Of a DNA stretch of 7,050 nucleotides, positions 5,436 to 7,050 are shown piece by piece. Both the position numbers and the translations under genes were made by a program. Numbering within the stretch: position 1 is the stretch's first letter; every line of letters begins with the position of its first letter. The notes beneath the pieces are model-generated. The model had not been told where the DNA came from and searched no databases. It saw only the letters and a program-made list of their open reading frames with translations. Source of the DNA: Cytophagaceae bacterium (GTDB taxonomy: Bacteria; Bacteroidota; Bacteroidia; Cytophagales; Spirosomataceae); contig CANIYB010000128.1 in NCBI GenBank assembly GCA_947471105.1, positions 1-7,050 of the forward strand, in the 5' to 3' direction.

Positions 5436-6461
5436 ATGGAAAAAAGAACGGAAATTGGAAGTATTGGGGAATTTGGATTGATTGAGCGATTAGCTAAGTC
5501 ATTTTCATCTCATCAATCTTGGACTACCATCGGTATTGGTGATGATGCTTCTTCGCTACATGCTAATGGAATGGAAGTGGTTTCCACCACTGAATTATTG
5601 ATCGAAGGGGTTCATTTTGATTTATCCTATTCTCCATTGCCCCATTTGGGTTTTAAGATAGTTAGTTTGGCGCTTTCTGATATTGCCGCTATGAATGCTA
5701 AACCCGCTCAAATATCCATAGGTTTGGGTTTAAGTAATCGCTTTTCAGTGGAGGCCGTAGAGGAATTGTATACAGGCATAAAACAGGCTTGTGAGGAATA
5801 TAAAGTGGATTTAGTGGGTGGGGATACCACCGCATCTCCGCAAGGATTAATTATTTCGGTTTCCGCATTAGGATTGGTTGACGCAAAGAACCTCACAAAA
5901 AGGTCCGGTGCTAAGCCCAATGATGTGATTTGTGTGACCGGAGATTTGGGTGGAGCGCTGATGGGTTTGCAATCTTTGGAAAGAGAGAAGCAAGTGTATC
6001 TAGCTAATCCAACCATGCAGCCAGAATTGGATGGGAAAAGTTATGTGGTGTTGCGCCAATTAAAACCTGTGGCACGATTTGACATCATTCATGAATTAAG
6101 TGAAATCGGGGTGGTGCCAACTTCCATGATCGATTGCTCCGACGGTTTAGCCTCTGAAATTATTCATTTATGTAACGCCTCTGATACAGGTGCTAGGATT
6201 TTCGAGAAAAATATTCCTATTGACGACGAAACGTATTTGTCGGCCACAGAATTTAATCTAAGCCCATTAACGGCGGCATTAAATGGGGGCGAAGATTATG
6301 AGTTAGTATTTACCGTATCTCAAAAGGATTTCGAGAAAGTTGAGAAAATAGCCGATGTCACGGCGATAGGTTATATGACCGACGTTAAGAATGAGCGGGT
6401 GCTCGTAATGAAGTCAGACCAAATTGTGGATTTAACTGCGCCAGGATTTGGCGAAAAATAA
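5436..6461 (+). CDS. thiL: Thiamine-monophosphate kinase
   Basis: ThiL phosphorylates thiamine monophosphate with ATP to give thiamine diphosphate, the active cofactor, and belongs to the PurM/AIR-synthase-like fold. Motifs with 341-aa numbering are: IGDDAS (34-39) with metal-binding Asp36/Asp37, TTELLIEGVHFD (51-62), SLALSDIAAMNAKP (77-90), DLVGGDTTAS (125-134), VTGDLGGA (167-174), MIDCSDGLASE (231-241) and LNGGEDYELVF (282-292). These are the expected nucleotide, metal and substrate sites, and the length is typical. An ATG at 5397 is in frame, but it would add 13 residues (MGAACKKAALFYY) encoded by the terminator hairpin. The ATG at 5436 gives the family start MEKRTEIGSIGEFGLIERL and is preferred. 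No TPP riboswitch is seen upstream. The WbqC-family gene starts 3 nt after the stop. Confidence 0.95.
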   Translation: MEKRTEIGSIGEFGLIERLAKSFSSHQSWTTIGIGDDASSLHANGMEVVSTTELLIEGVHFDLSYSPLPHLGFKIVSLALSDIAAMNAKPAQISIGLGLSNRFSVEAVEELYTGIKQACEEYKVDLVGGDTTASPQGLIISVSALGLVDAKNLTKRSGAKPNDVICVTGDLGGALMGLQSLEREKQVYLANPTMQPELDGKSYVVLRQLKPVARFDIIHELSEIGVVPTSMIDCSDGLASEIIHLCNASDTGARIFEKNIPIDDETYLSATEFNLSPLTAALNGGEDYELVFTVSQKDFEKVEKIADVTAIGYMTDVKNERVLVMKSDQIVDLTAPGFGEK

Positions 6462-6464
6462 AAT

Positions 6465-7050
6465 ATGGCGGTAGCAATCATGCAACCTTATTTTTTTCCT
6501 TATTTGGGCTATTTCCAACTAGTTCAAGCGGTCGATCATTTTGTCTTTTATGATGATGTGATGTTTATTAAAAAAGGCTGGATCAATCGGAATAGAATTT
6601 TAATGCAAGGAAATGAGTTTTTATTTACCATTCCCTTAGAAAAACAAAGTCAAAACAAAACGATCAGGGAATCAACGGTCTCTTGGGGGAAAGAGTTTCC
6701 AAATAAATTCATGAATCAATTAGATTCTGCCTACAAAAAAGCACCAAATTATACGGAGGTCAGGGGATTAGTCGATCAGGTTTTGAATAGAAAATTTGAG
6801 AGTTTGGCGGATTTAGCTAGTGAAAGTGTTCAAGCCACTTGGGCCTACCTGGGTTTAGAAAAAAAATTCTACCAGAGCTCTGAATTACCCGTTTCTAATG
6901 ACCTAGGCCGCGCTGAAAGGTTAATTGAAATCACAAAATCGTTAGGAGAATCTAGTTATGTTAACGCGGTTAATGGCCAAGAATTATATGAAAAAGGCTT
7001 TTTTAAAGAAAATGGCATTGATTTGCATTTTTTAAAACCCAATTTGAATC
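6465..7050 (+). CDS. WbqC-family protein (partial, 3' end outside window)
   Basis: The first 195 residues of a WbqC-like protein are present, and the frame is open to the window edge. Family members are usually about 230 aa, so only a short C-terminus is missing. The diagnostic N-terminus is present: AIMQPYFFPYLGYFQLVQAV (4-23), then DHFVFYDDVMFIKKGWINRN (24-43), and the later GQELYEKGFFKENGIDLHFLKP (171-192). WbqC proteins often sit in polysaccharide biosynthesis clusters, and their biochemical function is, to my knowledge, not settled. In many relatives a double Gly precedes the QxLY stretch, whereas here it is Asn-Gly (170-171). There is no signal peptide. The ATG at 6465 is 3 nt after the thiL stop, so the two are probably cotranscribed and translationally coupled. 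A functional link to thiamine is not implied. Confidence 0.88.
   Translation, partial: MAVAIMQPYFFPYLGYFQLVQAVDHFVFYDDVMFIKKGWINRNRILMQGNEFLFTIPLEKQSQNKTIRESTVSWGKEFPNKFMNQLDSAYKKAPNYTEVRGLVDQVLNRKFESLADLASESVQATWAYLGLEKKFYQSSELPVSNDLGRAERLIEITKSLGESSYVNAVNGQELYEKGFFKENGIDLHFLKPNLN

Noticed and set aside
5708..6016. Minus-strand ORF of 102 codons inside thiL
   Set aside because: It lies wholly within the well-supported thiL gene, has no family features, and is a shadow frame.

Overview
The window reads as a piece of a Bacteroidota chromosome, probably from a low-GC member of the Cytophagales or a neighbouring order. Several things point that way. The rpoA-rplQ pair is followed by carA. L17 carries a long acidic tail. 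Start codons are preceded by A/T-rich sequence with no Shine-Dalgarno motif. The possible promoters look like TTTG-N19-TAnnTTTG. The gene families present (a BadF/BadG-type sugar kinase opening with a GSTKT motif, WbqC, a lipocalin-like lipoprotein) are also common there. The genus cannot be fixed from this sequence.

Layout: (1) 1-991, + strand: the distal end of the ribosomal-protein operon, with the C-terminal domain of RNA polymerase alpha, an 80-nt spacer holding two small hairpins, rplQ with an Ala/Glu/Val-rich tail, and a strong intrinsic terminator. (2) 992-2126, + strand: carA, the small subunit of carbamoyl-phosphate synthase, with all its catalytic residues. carB is not in the window. 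(3) 4798-2174, - strand, converging on carA: a likely three-gene unit made of a small cytochrome-b5-like protein with no ATG start, a BadF/BadG-type (GlcNAc-kinase-like) sugar kinase 5 nt further on, and, after a 91-nt gap, a 469-aa conserved soluble protein of unknown function. (4) 4799-4882: the AT-rich divergent promoter region. (5) 4883-5430, + strand: a lipoprotein with a Pro/Thr linker and its own strong terminator. (6) 5436-7050, + strand: thiL (thiamine-monophosphate kinase), then a WbqC-family gene 3 nt downstream that runs off the window.

Most of this is housekeeping: transcription and translation, pyrimidine/arginine precursor synthesis, and thiamine diphosphate synthesis. I see no mobile element, CRISPR array, tRNA or rRNA, and no clear defence or secondary-metabolite system. 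The least understood item is the 469-aa protein in the minus-strand unit. The most unusual local features are the synonymously diverged repeats in the L17 tail, the non-ATG start of the b5-like gene, an Asp-to-Glu change in the sugar kinase's phosphate-1 motif, and terminators packed tightly against the starts of carA and thiL.
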